Origin: Aplectana chamaeleonis
Taxonomy: Eukaryota > Nematoda > Chromadorea > Rhabditida > Cosmocercidae
NCBI GenBank assembly: GCA_029168955.1
Contig: JAPDOI010000174.1
Location: forward strand, 434,001-498,000
Direction of reading: 5' to 3'
Length of the DNA: 64,000 bases
Shown: positions 33,765 to 46,078 of the stretch, one piece after another
Position numbering within the stretch: position 1 is the stretch's first letter
Layout: each line of letters opens with the position of its first letter
Notes under the pieces: model-generated
Told to the model about the DNA's origin: nothing
What the model saw: the letters and a program-made list of their open reading frames with translations, nothing else
Database searches by the model: none
Position numbers and translations under genes: made by a program

Positions 33765-34620
33765 AGGGGTGGTAGTAATCTAGCCAAACCTCGATGTTAA
33801 GCAAGGCCATTAACCTCGAAGTTAACATCGAGGTTTACTATGGAACCTAACTGTAGATTCTGAAACTCCTATTTGTATCTTGCTGTGAATACCACTGGTG
33901 TTCTATAACCGCTTCCCATATGTTGCTGGAGACGCAGTTTGGAAGTTGGAATTTCCTTGGTTGGTCCCACATTCCATCTTCAAACAGAAACTACGATGTT
34001 ACGAGGACGTTAACATCCATGTATTCGCCATCCTAAGCTACCATTGCAAACACGGATGTTCACATATAAACTAGCAGATCGGTCAGGTTTTAGTGATATA
34101 GTGCATTGTTTTAGGAGTGCACCGGTCGACGATTGCGAGTTAGACAGGAATGTCCTCCCGAGCACTTTTTTCTCTAACTGGCATATCATAGCCTTGCCAG
34201 TTGTTTTCGTAAAGAGAGATACTGGCGCTTTGATTATGCAGTGAAAGGAAAATGGTGTTGGTCGGTCAGTTTCTGTGTGTTTGTTGTGATACTCACCAGT
34301 TGACCGACCAACACCATGCTCCATTCATTGGTTAAATGATTTATGCGTTAGCGATTCAGCCGAAGCTTCTGATAAGTTTTGATGTAAATTTGATAAGTTC
34401 ATATTTGTTTATAAGCACGAATAAAGAAGGTTAGTAAACAGAAGCATATGAACGCTCGAGGTGAGCTGCGTGGTAAGGGATGAGAGCAGGGAAGATTGGG
34501 GGGTATCATCTCCGAGTTAAATGAAGGGTTGTATGCCGGTTTAGCACATGATTTCAACCTGATAACTGCTAGCTGATCACGGTTCTTAACTGCGAGTTTT
34601 GGTCAGTTTACTACCACCCC
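33765..34620. mobile_element. Element X, copy 1 (uninterrupted)
   Basis: Inverted ends GGGGTGGTAGTAA (left) and TTTACTACCACCCC (right). Nested palindromes include GAGGTTAACTTCGAGG-like sequence at 33787-33830 and a 70-bp foldback with TGTTGGTCGGT ends at 34255-34315. An inverted homologue lies at 50640-51401 plus 55260-55540, where it is split by a later insertion. Confidence 0.75.
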
Positions 34621-35051
34621 AGGTCATTCAGTTCTTCCTTCGCGTTGATCTCTGGTTGAGCACGTTGGATTTCTCTCGCCTCTATTATTTTTCGCACCAG
34701 CGGCTGTATCAGGTGTTTATGGAGAACGGTCACTTCGAAAGGAGCAGCATCTTTTTCTAATTGTGAGTATCTGCTCGTACGGTGCCTTGAGAAACTACTG
34801 TTGGGGTGGGCGGCTGGGTTGGACAGTGCTCTGCGATGCTCATATAGTCGGAATTTTAAAGGCCTCATTGCCTCGCCCACATAACATTCTCCGCATCCTC
34901 GACATCGTACCAGGTATTCTGTACCTCGGAGTTCACAAATTTGTTCTAAGAGGCAGTATCGGCACGACTTAATTTCACTGCAAAATCGAAAAAAATCGGA
35001 ACCTGGGGGGCGTGAAAGTTTTGGACATTTTTCAAAAATTTCGAACTTCAA
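34611..35051 (-). pseudogene. Penelope-like element fragment: GIY-YIG endonuclease domain
   Basis: A 146-codon open frame whose C-terminal part matches the GIY-YIG domain of Penelope-like retroelements: Cys pair in SCRYC, EYLVRC followed by CGECYVG (the YIG-like element), RPLKFRLYEHRRAL with the conserved Arg and His, SRH, and the catalytic-type Glu in IIEAREI followed by PEINAKEEL. The reverse transcriptase expected N-terminal to it is absent, so this is a 5'-truncated 3' end. Its last codons lie in the terminal repeat of element X. The PLE assignment is from motif memory. Confidence 0.7.
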
Positions 35052-35504
35052 GTGGGGGGGGGCAGCTTCGTTGAGATCCTGAACAACGGTCTGCCTGACT
35101 CTGCATATACGCTCGTAAACGTGTTGAGATAACTATGGAAATGAAGTGGTATGCCTCAGAACACAACTCCTACGCATTCTGAAGAGTTAAAGGCTGTGGT
35201 CGCGCTCAAATATGCTCGTCTTTTTTTCCTCTCCTAACCCTTTTCTGGGTATAGAGTAGTAGAACTTAAACGAAAAATCGCGAAAAAAAACGCTGTTCTA
35301 GGCCAAATTTGAAGCCTCAACTTCCTTGTCTTTTGATGAAGGACAAGCCCACCCCACATAATCGCCATCGATGATCTCTAGTATCAAGAACATCCGCTGG
35401 CCTGAAATTGAATTTCAATCAATGAACTTTCGGATTTATGTACACATCTAGTCAAAAACATTGACTGAAGTGCTTGCTATCATTGTTCAACTGTTTTATT
35501 AGAT

Positions 35505-36303
35505 AAATTTCTGAACGTTGGGCTCCGCAGAAAAGGTCAAGGATTTGGCTTTGCTCTAAAATGTTGTTAAATTGTTCCATTAGATTTGGCTATCAAAGTG
35601 ATTTCCTAAATGTAGTGAAATTGTTGAATCGATTTGGCTGTTGTTGGTATATGCAGATTACATAATCATTAAATGTAGTGAAATTGTTGCGAACAGATTT
35701 GGCAGGAGCTCCATGAAATATCAGAGTCAAACCACGCGTCAGAAGGTCCTCTGGCGAGCGAATGAAGACAAAAAGAAAGAAATAATCTTCAGCCAACAAT
35801 GCTGAACGAAACGTGGCCTTATGGACTAGAAACAAGGTTTTCGAATGTTACTCTGCCTTTTCAGTGTAGCTCCCACTAGGATACCAGACCTTCCCTCACC
35901 GATTAGATAAAAATCATGAAAAGAAAAGCTAACGCAGTTTATTAGCTACTTACGCTATGTCTTCGTGTCCTCAACGCTTTCACGATTCACATTGTATGGA
36001 AACGTTTTTGCTGCTAGACTCATTCTTGTTTTCATTTGATTCAATATGCGCTACAAGCAAAACCCCTTCTGACGCGTGATTTGACTGTGATGATTCATAG
36101 AGCTCCTGCCAAATCTGTTTGCAACAATTTCACTACATTTAATGATTATGTAATCTGCATATACCAGCAACAGCCAAATCGATTCAACAATTTCACTACA
36201 TTCAGGGAATCAGTTTGATAGCCAAATATAATGGAACAATTTCACGACATTTTAGAGCAAAGCCAAATCGACCTTTTCTGCGGAGCCCAACTTTCAGAAA
36301 TTT
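35505..36303. mobile_element. Long foldback F2 with GATTTGGC motifs
   Basis: Arms start AAATTTCTGAACGTTGGGCT and run about 250 bp inward to an ACGCGTCAGAAG stem. Repeated internal motifs TAGTGAAATTGTT and GATTTGGC occur every 50-70 bp. No coding content. Confidence 0.85.
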
Positions 36304-36735
36304 CACAACTTGTTCCAAGGCTTTCCCTTCTACAATATCGTCGAGCTCCAAAAGTCAAGTTGTTTTTTTTTCGAAAACATAGTGGTAGAAATCAAGAAAC
36401 AACCGCTCCGCTGCTAAGACTGCAAGATAATAGTTGCAACGCGGCTTCCTACAAATAAGATACAAGGCGTATACTTTTTGAATTTCAAAGTTGAAAAAAT
36501 AAAGAAATGAGTTCTAGATGACCCAATTATACAGGGTCTAAGCACTATCCTAGAGGGGGGAGCACCCACCATTCAAGACAGAAATGAAATGAGCCATCGA
36601 TTGGTAAGGCTAACAGTCGAAGTATTTCTATAGAGCTCTTATAAAATCAATGATTGTGAGCGCAGTATCAGGCATCTTTTATCAGAGTTTTTCAGCATTT
36701 CTATGAGTAAATCTTGGGTGGCCCCATTCCGCCTA

Positions 36736-37577
36736 GCTCTGCCAATTTGAGACTTGATGCCTAAGCAAAAGAGACTTGATGCTCATGTACAATTCGGCAT
36801 GAAGTCTTAATTTGCGGCGTTAAATTCTTTTTTTATGGGTGAATTTGCCGGTAGGATAGCTGAGAATGAGGTGAATATCCCGTGAAAATAGTGCGAACTG
36901 TCAGCGAGAGAGGGTCTAAATTATCCCGAATATGAGGTGAAATTACCTCGAAAAATGGGTGAGTTTACCTCGAAAATTTCACGAATTTGAAGGTCCACAG
37001 TGCAAGAAGCCCCGCTTTGTCTGCAACATGGGCGTAATCTTCACCGAGGTCTGTGGTGAGGAGCCACCCTCTGCGAGCCGCGGCGTAACTCGCCCCCCCC
37101 CCGTGAGGATACCCACTGTATCATCCAAGCAGCCAAAATTATGCTGGCCTCCGGAGAGTGACCCGAAGTCACCTTTCAGGGCCGGCATCAGAATACCGAA
37201 TGAGGACTCTAGTGAGATGAGGCGGCTTTTATACCGGCTGTGCTCATGGTAAACACATCGAGACGTGATCAATCGTTTTATCATGTTTTCGCTAAGATGT
37301 TTTCACTTGTGTAGAAATTTATGAGATGCCAGCAACGGCGCTAATTTCACCCTTTGCGCTGATTGATATCCAGCCGCTCAACAACTGATATGCATTAACA
37401 TCTTAGCGCTGGCGGTATTTTCACTCTTTGCGCTGACTGATATCCAACCGCTCAGCAAATTCACCCTTTGCGAGGATAAGCTTTGATGAAGGCGCTAAAG
37501 GTGAATTTGATGCCTAATGATAACAGAGCGTGACAAAGGCCGCTTTCCCCGAAGCATCAAGTCTCGAATTGGCAGAG
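36736..37577. mobile_element. 842-bp MITE with TA/TAG target duplication and known empty site
   Basis: Ends (G)CTCTGCCAATTTGAGACTTG and its inverse are flanked by TA(G) at 36734 and 37578. The homologous site at about 40093 has TCTAGGATAG without the insertion. Internal ~95-bp direct repeats contain TTCAC(C/T)CTTTGCGCTGA. No transposase. Confidence 0.85.
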
Positions 37578-37668
37578 TAGGATAGCCCCAGGGTCAGCCG
37601 CTCTAGCCAAACTTCACCGGCTCATGCTGATGTGGCTCGTCTGCGCCGGCCCGCATGTCTGATTCGGA

Positions 37669-37988
37669 ACAAGAACGAAAGTTAAGTGTGCTAGAAGAGG
37701 ACTACCGTAATCATAGGAATGATGTTATTCGGCTCTCGCAAACAAATTTGATGATATTCAAGTGATCAAGGGTAAAGTATGAAAGAAAAGAAGAGCGGTG
37801 TGTCTTGATTCACACACAGTCCTCCTCCAGAGGTCAGCAGTTGAGAATCTGCCTGGACCTGGACTACAAAGCCGGAAAACAGCCTTACCGGTGGGGAAGA
37901 TGTAGCGAATTCGGAGTCGGAACTTTTAGAGCCAACTCGAGTGATATTAAGGTAGCTATGTTCTGGCGCACTTAACTATCGTTCTTGC
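37669..37988. mobile_element. MITE with 9-bp duplication TGATTCGGA (copy B)
   Basis: TGATTCGGA at 37660-37668 and 37989-37997 flanks ends (A)CAAGAACGAAAGTTAAGTG and inverse CAAGAACGATAGTTAAGTGC. Contains the shared GAGCGGTGTGT core (37793-37904). A second copy in the same host position (40185-41300) suggests insertion before the host element duplicated. Confidence 0.85.
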
Positions 37989-38035
37989 TGATTCGGAGGC
38001 ATGGCTTGCATACAGTGTCCTTAACATTAAACTGA

Positions 38036-39165
38036 GGTCATGCGCACGTCCCTTGATGTCCTGCACACTCCTACTGAGATCCAGCACACATTCCATGACA
38101 TGCTGCTCATCCTTACAGTGTTCCTGCACCGTTTCATGATGTCCTGCACTTTCCTACTAAGGCCCTGCACACATTCCATGACGTCCTGCTCATCCCTACT
38201 GGGGTCCTGCACACGTTCCATGATGTCCTGCACACTTTTGCTGAGGTCCTGTACACATTCCATGACGTCCTGCTCATGCCTAGTGGGGTCCTGCACACGT
38301 TCCATGATGTCCTGCACACCTCTATTGGGATCCTACACACGTTCCATAATGTCCTGCACACTCCTACTGAGGTCCTGCACGCATTCTACGACGTTCTGCA
38401 CACCCCTACTGGGGTCCAGCACAGGTCCCATAATGTCCTGCATACTCCTACTGAGATCCAGCACACATTCCATGACGTGCTGCTCATCCTTACAGTGTTC
38501 CTGCACACGTTTCATGATGTCCTGCACTTTCCTACTACTAAGGCCCTGCACACATTCCATGACGTCCCGCTCATCCCTACTGGGGTCCTGCACAAGTTCC
38601 ATGATGTCCTGCACACTTTTACTGAGGTCCTGTACACATTCCATGACGTCCTGCTCATCCCTACTGGGGTCCTGCACACGTTCCATGATGTCCTGCACAC
38701 CTCTATTGGGATCCTACACACGTTCCATGATGTCCTGCACACTCCTACTGAGGTCCTGCACACGTTCCATGATTTTCTGCACACTCCTACTGAGGTCTTG
38801 CACACATTCTGCGACGTCCTGCACGCCCCTACTGAGATCCTGTACAAGTTCCTTAATGTCCTGCACACTCCTACTGAGGTCCTGCACACATTCTACGACC
38901 TCCTGCACACCCTTACTAGGGTCCTGCTTAAGTTCTTTGATGTCCTGCACACATTCCACGACGTCCTGCACACCCCAACTGGGGTCCTGCACAGGTCCCA
39001 TGATGTCCCGCACACTCATACTAAGGTCCTGCATACATTTTACGGCGTCCTGCACACCCCTACTAGGGTCCTGCACACGTTCCATGAGGTCTTGCACACC
39101 CCTACTGAGGTCCTGCTGTACTTCAATGACGTCCTGCATACTCCTACTGCGGTCTCGCATAGTCA
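38036..39165 (+). repeat. Array 4 of the 21-bp minisatellite
   Basis: Monomers GTCCTGCACAC with ATTCCATGACG, GTTCCATGATG and CTCCTACTGAG halves. Many units are modified (for example TGCTCATCC), so it is more diverged than array 5. Lies in the giant DCAKD intron. Confidence 0.95.
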
Positions 39166-39775
39166 ACCGAAACTTCAGCACACCCTACGATGCCCTCTTA
39201 TTGATGGTGCGCATGTAACGATTACGTGCTGCGCTCAAGAACATCCCTCCCGCACAGCGTCCTCTTACGAGCCGGACGTTTAAAATACACCACCCTAGAG
39301 AGCAAGGTGTTTATATGGAGTCTAAGAAAACCATGACTGATAACGAAAAACCCCATCAATTTCATAAACTAATCTTGAAAGGCCGGTTTCCGAGTTTGGA
39401 TCGCCCGTTAGGGGCCCAGAAGTCATTATGGTGAGTTCTACCAATTATTTTCGGCATTCCCGTGGCCGATTACCTCCAGTCACAAATTTTCAAGCGATTT
39501 GGTCCACGCCTTCCAAAAAAATGGTTTTCGACGGACGGAGGTGGAGGCGGAGGCGGTGGTGGAGAACGTTTTCGCGTACTTTGAGAGGTCATAACTTTAG
39601 AAAGCGGGGACCAGTTAGGATGAAAAGTTGCACACGTATGTAACTTCTTGCAGCGCATCGAATGGTGTACAGCTCATACCTCTGGTGACGGTATGAATAG
39701 GTGATCTCATTGTAGGGCATCCGCGCGGGAAGAGATCAAAGCCAAATCCTGGTGCGCTCTTCACGCGCACCACAA
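39165..39775 (+). mobile_element. 3' flank of composite array element, copy B
   Basis: Same order of blocks as 1700-2370. The GGAGGC tract is contracted (about 39540-39558) and the end hairpin (39751-39771) carries a CTCTTCACG change that disrupts the perfect stem. Confidence 0.75.
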
Positions 39776-40007
39776 TTTCTCTGAGAATAGCCATTAAACC
39801 ATCTGTAACACTTTGTTTTAGTGATGTTCATTAAATAACGGAAGGTCTAGTACCCTTAATAAAAGCTTCACTGAGATAGAGAGGACAACATTTGTTCACC
39901 TTATTTCTATCCTATGAGGCAACCAACAATTCAACAGTGTAGGTTGATAATTAGTTTTTTCATTATTTTCATGCCGGAGACCATTTGTGACGTATTTTGA
40001 CTCCGAG

Positions 40008-40068
40008 GTTCTGCACAAATTATACGACGTCCCGCAAATCTCTACTGAGGTCCTGCACATGTCTCAGT
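40008..40068 (+). repeat. Three relic 21-bp monomers
   Basis: GGTTCTGCACAAATTATACGA, then GTCCCGCAAATC..., then GTCCTGCACATG..., immediately 5' of the AGTAAATCTTGGG start of composite copy C. Confidence 0.7.
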
Positions 40069-40201
40069 AAATCTTGGGTGGCCCCACCACATCTAGGATA
40101 GACCCAGGGACAGCGGCTCTAGCCAAACTTCACCGGTTCATGCTGATGTGGCTCGTCTGCGCCGGCCCATATGTCTGATTCGGAACAAGAACGATAGTTA
40201 A

Positions 40202-40597
40202 AGGCATCGTACGCGCAGAAAACCGTATATTATTTTTCATGTTTTTGCGTAGCTTGGCCCCTCTAGTGAACGAAAATGTTGAAGGGGCCCATGAAAAACC
40301 TTCATTTGTAAAGAAAAGTCAATCGGAACACAGTGTAAATACGAATTTGAATTTCGCGCCAAAATCATTTTCGGAGTTTTTCTGCATGTGGAGTTCGTGC
40401 CGTAACTATTTTTCCTGTTGTCTTACGGTCGCACCAACACTCTAGGAAAAAGTGCTAGATGACTGGTGAGAATTGGTGGCGGATAATAATCATCGTCCAA
40501 CGTTTTTGACGCGCCAAAGTTTACCAGTGTGGTCTACCGGGCTCAATCATGAAATTGAGCCTGAAAAACGGAAATTGATCTCCAGCGCGAACGATAG
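40202..40597. mobile_element. TTAA-flanked element, family 4
   Basis: TTAA at 40198-40201 and 40598-40601. Left end AGGCATCGTACGCGC; right end contains GCGCGAACGAT. It splits the AACGATAGTTAAGTG terminal repeat of the host MITE. Confidence 0.75.
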
Positions 40598-40632
40598 TTA
40601 AGTGCGCCAGAAGAGGACTACCGTATTCTTAG

Positions 40633-40740
40633 GAATGATGTTATTCGACTCTCGTAAACAAATTTGATGATACCCAATTGATCAATGAATGATGTTATTC
40701 GACTCTCGTAAACAAATTTGATGATACCCAATTGATCAAT
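40633..40740 (+). repeat. Perfect 54-bp tandem duplication
   Basis: The 54 bp starting GAATGATGTTATTCGACTCT occur twice without a gap (40633-40686, 40687-40740). Copy B has the sequence once. Confidence 0.9.
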
Positions 40741-41344
40741 GATTTTCCGAAATAACTGATGTTGGTCGGTGAGTTCCTCATTCCACTCTCAGAAGTGAAG
40801 AGCGGTGTGTCTTGATACACACACAGTCCTTCTCCAGAGTTCGGCAGTTGAGGATCTGCCTGGAATACAAAGCAGAAAAACAACACCACCGGTGGTGAAG
40901 ATGTATAGTCTACAGCAATGGAAGTAGGACCTGGTGAGGTTGCGGACTCGTCCTAACATACGGTAGTTTGTCAGCGGTATCACTCATTTTTCCGGAACAG
41001 CTGCGATAGATCGGTGAGTCGGTGTTTCCACCGATATGACTACATCTGTGGAAGCAATGAAAACAGGTGAAAATGTGAGAGTGGAATGAGGAACTCACCG
41101 ACCAACCTCAGTTATTTCGGAAAAATGAGTGATAACACAATCAGACTACCGTATGTTAGCACAAGTCCGCAACCGCACCATGTCCTTTTAACATTGCGGT
41201 GAACTATAGCGAATTCGGAGTCAGATCTTAGAAAATTTTAGAGCCGACTCGAGTGAGATTACGATAGCCTTGTTCTGGCGCACTTACCTATCGCTCTTGT
41301 TGATTCGGAGGCATGACTTACATACGGTGTCCTGGACCTTAAAC

Positions 41345-42890
41345 TGAGGTCCTGCGCACGTCCTTTGATGTTCCGCACACTCCTACTAAGATCCTGCACT
41401 CTCCTACTGAGATCCTGCACACATTCTACGACGTTCTGCACACCCCTTCTGGGGTCCTGCACAAGTTCCTTGATGTCCTGCACACTCCTAATGAGGTCCT
41501 GCACACACTATACGACGTCCTGCACACCCCTACTGGGATGCTGCACAGGTCCCATAATGTCCTGCACACTCCTACTGAGGTCCTGCACACATTCTACCAC
41601 ATCCTGCACACCCCTACTGGGGTCCTGCACACGTCCCATGATGTCCTGAACACTCCTACTAAAGTCCTGCACACACTATACGACGTCCTGCACACCCCTA
41701 CTGGGATGCTGCACAGGTCCCATAATGTCCTGCACACTCCTACTGAGGTCCTGCACGCATTCTACCACATCCTGCACACCCCTTCTGGGGTCCTGCACAA
41801 GTTCCTTGATGTCCTGCACACTCCTAATGAGGTCCTGCACACAGTATACGACGTCCTGCACACCCCTACTGGGATGCTGCACAGGTCCCATAATGTCCTG
41901 CACACTCCTACTGAGGTCCTGCACACATTCTACCACATCCTGCACACCCCTACTGGGGTCCTGCACACGTCCCATGATGTCCTGAACACTCCTACTAAAG
42001 TCCTGCACACACTATACGACGTCCTGCACACCCCTACTGGGATGCTGCACAGGTCCCATAATGTCCTGCACACTCCTACTGAGGTCCTGCTCACATTCTA
42101 CCACATCCTGCACACCCCTACTGGGGTCCTGCACACGTCCCATGATGTCCTGAACACTCCTACTAAAGTCCTGCACACACTATACGACGTCCTGCACACC
42201 CCTACTGGGATGCTGCACAGGTCCCATAATGTCCTGCACACTCCTACTGAGGTCCTGCACACATTCTACCACATCCTGCACACCCCTACTGGGGTCCTGC
42301 ACACGTCCCATGATGTCCTGAACACTCCTACTAAAGTCCTGCACACACTATACGACGTCCTGCACACCCCTACTGGGATGCTGCACAGGTCCCATAATGT
42401 CCTGCACACTCCTACTGAGGTCCTGCACGCATTCTACCACACCCTGCACACCCCTTCTGGGGTCCTGCACAAGTTCCTTGATGTCCTGCACACTCCTAAT
42501 GAGGTCCTGCACACAGTATACGACGTCCTGCACACCCCTACTGGGATGCTGCACAGGTCCCATAATGTCCTGCACACTCCTACTGAGGTCCTGCACACAT
42601 TCTACCACATCCTGCACACCCCTACTGGGGTCCTGCACACGTCCCATGATGTCCTGAACACTCCTACTAAAGTCCTGCACACACTATACGACGTCCTGCA
42701 CACCCCTACTGGGATGCTGCACAGGTCCCATAATGTCCTGCACACTCCTACTGAGGTCCTGCTCACATTCTACCACATCCTGCACACCCCTACTGGGGTC
42801 CTGCACACGTCCCATGATGTCCTGCCCACTCCTACTACGGTCCTGCACACGTTCAATGATGTCCTGCACCCTCCTACTGAGATCCTGCAC
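41345..42890 (+). repeat. Array 5, left part (168-bp higher-order units)
   Basis: Very homogeneous 21-bp monomers organised in eight-monomer (168-bp) blocks. A 672-bp segment (four blocks) is repeated almost exactly, as 41676-42008 matches 42348-42680. One frame is open for 458 codons. The array is interrupted at 42890 by an RTE and resumes at 46079. Confidence 0.95.
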
Positions 42891-45800
42891 TCACTCACTC
42901 ACTCATCCCGTTAGCTGGCGTCTGGTGGAGCGGGATGCCCTCTCAACCAATACACTGCTGTAGGTGCCATAGGAGCTCGTGCGGCCTGAACGATACGCTT
43001 CCAATCAGAACGGTTTGCAGCAACAAGTTTAGCGTTAAGGACACTGCACCGTTGAGTCTTCAGATCCTCCTCTATATGCTTGAGCCATGTCTTCTTCGGG
43101 GCCGTTTGTTGAATTCTCCACGATGGTGGGCGCTTACGCCACAGCATACTGTACGGGAGACGGGACGGGTCCATCCTACATACATGTCCGAACCATCGCA
43201 GTCTTCTTGTCTGCAGCTGTTCTCCGACCGTCGGTTGATTCATGCAGCTCTTCCGTATATCGTTGTTGCAAACATGATCACTAATCGTAATTCCAAGAAT
43301 CTGGCGCAAACATCGCATCTGGAAGACTTCTAGCTTGACGAGGTCTGACTTTAGCAGAGTCCAGGTTTCCGAGCCGTATAGTAGTACGGGTATTATCAGC
43401 GCTCGGAACATTCGCACTTTAGTTTTCAGTGAAATGTTGTTTTTCTTCCACAAACACCAGCCAAGCGACGCAAACACACTAGACGCCTGCCCGATTCTGC
43501 TGCACACCTCTGCCGTAGCCGCAACTTTTCGCTCCTGCACTACCGACCCAAGGTATTTGAATTCCTTGACCTGCTGAAGCTCAACTCCTTCAAACTGAAC
43601 AGATGCAGGCGAACCATCGGATGTCATGACCTTGGTCTTCTCCTGGTTGATTCTTAAGCCGTAGGAGCTTGCAATCAGTGCCATATCGCTTATCAAGGAC
43701 GTTGCCTCCGCATCAGTGTCCGTGAACACTGCGCTGTCATCCGCGAACATCAAATCTGTGACGTACTCATTACTTCCGTATTGAACGCCTCTTCTGTTCT
43801 CGAAGACCTTCCCCATAATAGCGTCCACAACAGTATTAAAGAGCAGAGGCGAGACCACATCGCCTTGGCGAACTCCAGCGGTAACGGCAAACTCCTCGGA
43901 CAACTGATCCCCAATGCGTACGGAACTGGTAGACCCTTCGTACGTTTCCTGGAGGAGCTTGACTATCTTCCTCGGTATGTGCTCGCTTTCAAGTGCTCTC
44001 CACAGCGCCGGCCAGTGAATACAATCGAACGCAGATTTGAAGTCTATAAATGTGATAACGACACGCTTCCCAGAGCGAATTCTCTCTTCCATTAGCTGTC
44101 GAAGTGCGAAGATCTGATCACTGCAGCTTCTTCCTGGCCGGAACCCCGCCTGTTCTTCACGACTTGTTTGCTCACGATGACGCTGAAGTCTGTTCTGAAT
44201 AACCCTCATGAAGACTTTGCCAACGATAGACAACAGACTGATCCCTCGGTAATTTTTGCAGTCTCTAGCATCACCCTTCTTGTGTATGGGCACGATTGTG
44301 GCACGTTTCCAGGTAGCTGGTATTTTCTCAGACTGCCAGATAAGAGTAATCAGCCGATGAAGTTGGCGCAGCAAGACGTCTCCGCCAGCCTTTATGGCTT
44401 CCGCAATGATTTTGTCCACTCCTGACGCTCTGCCGTTTTTCAGTGACTTTATCGCTGCCGTTAGTTCATCTACAGTGGGTTCTGCGTCGAGAACTGCATC
44501 TCCGGCCGCTTCAACTAGCGGTGGCTCGACAAGCGGTCCTTGCGGCGCTTCATGACTGTATAGTTCACTGAAGAACTGTCTCCATCGACGGAGGCGCTCG
44601 TCCACATAGCGCACGAATGACCCATCTGCATTCCTGATACTATCGCTTGTTGATTTCGTCCTTCCTCCGAGCCGCTTGAGTGTCCGATAGAGAGTTCGAT
44701 AATCATGTCTGATCGCAGACTCCTCCAAATCAGTAGCTACCTTATTCCAATACGACTCTCGTTCCATTTTCAATCTGCAACGAAGCTCTCTGCAGAGCTG
44801 ACGATATCGATCGAAATCAGTCAATTTCGCTTTCTTCCTTTCTTCTACGAGATGTATGGATTCATCTGATATCCATGGCTGGATTCGCTTACGAGGGGCA
44901 GGACAAAGTGGCTCTGCACATTCCACGATGGTGGCTGCTATCTGCTGTTCTTGTTCATCCACAGATGCATCGTCTGCCAACAGCGCAAACCGATTCGACA
45001 GTGCCATTTGGAATAACTCCTTCGTCTCAGATACCATCAAATGTGCCCAGTTGAATTGGCCTTTAGATGGCTCCACAATCCTAGCTCGTTGTAGACGAAG
45101 CTTCACTACTGCACGTAGAAGGTAATGATCCGAACCACAGTCGGGTCCTCTCATTGCACGAACATCCTTGAGCGACGACCTGAAACGCGAGCTCATCAGT
45201 ACGTAGTCTAACAAAGCTACGTCTCGTCCGGAAGGATTTCTCCACGTCAATTGATGCTTTCTGCGATGCTAGGAAGTGACTGTTTCCAATAATGAGTCCA
45301 TTGAAAGCTGCAAACGTGAGCAAGCGCAGACCATTGTCGTTCATGTCACCAACGCCAAATCGGCCCAATACTGCTTCCCAGCCCATCCTCTCTTTTCCAA
45401 CGTGTGCGTTGAAATCACCTGCGACTAGAACAACGTCTCTCTTTGAAATCGTGTTCAGAACGTCCTGGAGCTGAGCGTAAAACGCGTCCTTGTCGGAATC
45501 CGGGCTAGGCTCTGTCGGCGCATAAACTGCCACAATATGTGTCCTTACAGTTCCTTTCAGCGTGAGGACAGCGATTCTGCTAGAGATAGGCTCGAATGTC
45601 ACAACGCTTCCAGCTGCTTTCCAGTTCAGCATGAATCCAACGCCTTGATGGTGTCCGTCACTACCGGAGTAGTACAGCACCATCCTTTCTGGACTATCTG
45701 GCACCCGGACAGTCATAGTTCCACTTCCACTAATCCTTAATTCAGACAGGGCGGCAACCGATACCTTCGACTTCAACAGTTCCCTGGCAATGATTTTTTT

Positions 45801-46078
45801 CTGCCCGACATAATGCCCTGATCGCACATTCCATGCCGCGAACCGCACCTCCTTCTTCGGCGTTACCAGTCGTCCACTGTTCTGGCCAGTACCATACTTG
45901 TCACCAACACCCTGGGTCCCCAGTGTTGGCGCATCGGCTGCCCCGGATGCGGTAGCCGTATCGCGTATTCCTATGAGACTCTCCATGGTTACCACCTTTG
46001 GTTTTCCAGCCCGTCGGTAGCATGGGGGGCCAACCCTCCTCCTTTCTCATCCGGGCTTGGGACCGGCAATGGCGGAGT
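42891..46078 (-). mobile_element. Full-length RTE-clade non-LTR retrotransposon
   Basis: 3,188 bp inserted in the 21-bp array. The 13-bp target duplication TGAGATCCTGCAC is present at 42878-42890 and 46079-46091, and the array is continuous without the insert. The 3' end (low coordinate) is a (TGAG)n tail only about 20 nt after the stop codon, as expected for RTE elements. The 5' leader is about 90 nt and includes CCCAAGCCCGGATGAG. Confidence 0.95.
42911..45986 (-). pseudogene. RTE endonuclease-reverse transcriptase, one frameshift
   Basis: ATG 45986 (MESLIGIRD). APE-type endonuclease: FAAWNVRSG, LSELRI, VYAPTE, VAGDFNAHVG, then after the break GSDHYLL. Reverse transcriptase: GFRPGRSCSDQIF, FIDFKSAFD, GVRQGDVVSPLLF, FADD (43736-43747), and the C-terminal RLRWFGHVCRM block typical of RTE proteins in animals. 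The endonuclease frame and the 779-codon RT frame overlap by about 170 bp; a one-base indel near 45255-45275 (before LTWRNPSG) is the only break seen, so the copy is young. Similar proteins are often annotated as craniofacial development protein 2-like. Confidence 0.9.

Larger units (their letters stand above)
36707..38040 (+). mobile_element. 5' flank of composite array element, copy B, with two nested MITEs
   Basis: AGTAAATCTTGGGTGGCCCC starts a block shared with 40067-41345. It continues as CAGCCGCTCTAGCCAAACTT, CTGCGCCGGCCC and GATTCGGAGGCAT and runs straight into the 21-bp array. Two elements are inserted: 36736-37577 and 37669-37988. Confidence 0.75.
40067..41345 (+). mobile_element. 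5' flank of composite array element, copy C, with nested insertions
   Basis: Homologous to 36707-38040 without the 842-bp MITE. It carries the 9-bp-duplication MITE (40185-41300, TGATTCGGA at 40176 and 41301). That MITE is itself interrupted by a TTAA element (40202-40597) and a TIR element with ends TTTTCCGAAATAACTGA (about 40743-41126). Confidence 0.75.

Noticed and set aside
37793..37904. tRNA-derived SINE with A and B boxes in the shared MITE core
   Set aside because: No convincing A-box/B-box pair or acceptor pairing was seen; the hairpins do not form a cloverleaf.
45990..46078. HDV-like self-cleaving ribozyme at the RTE 5' end
   Set aside because: The leader has GC-rich complementary segments (CCGG...CCGG), but I could not fit the nested double pseudoknot by eye. 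A covariance search would be decisive.
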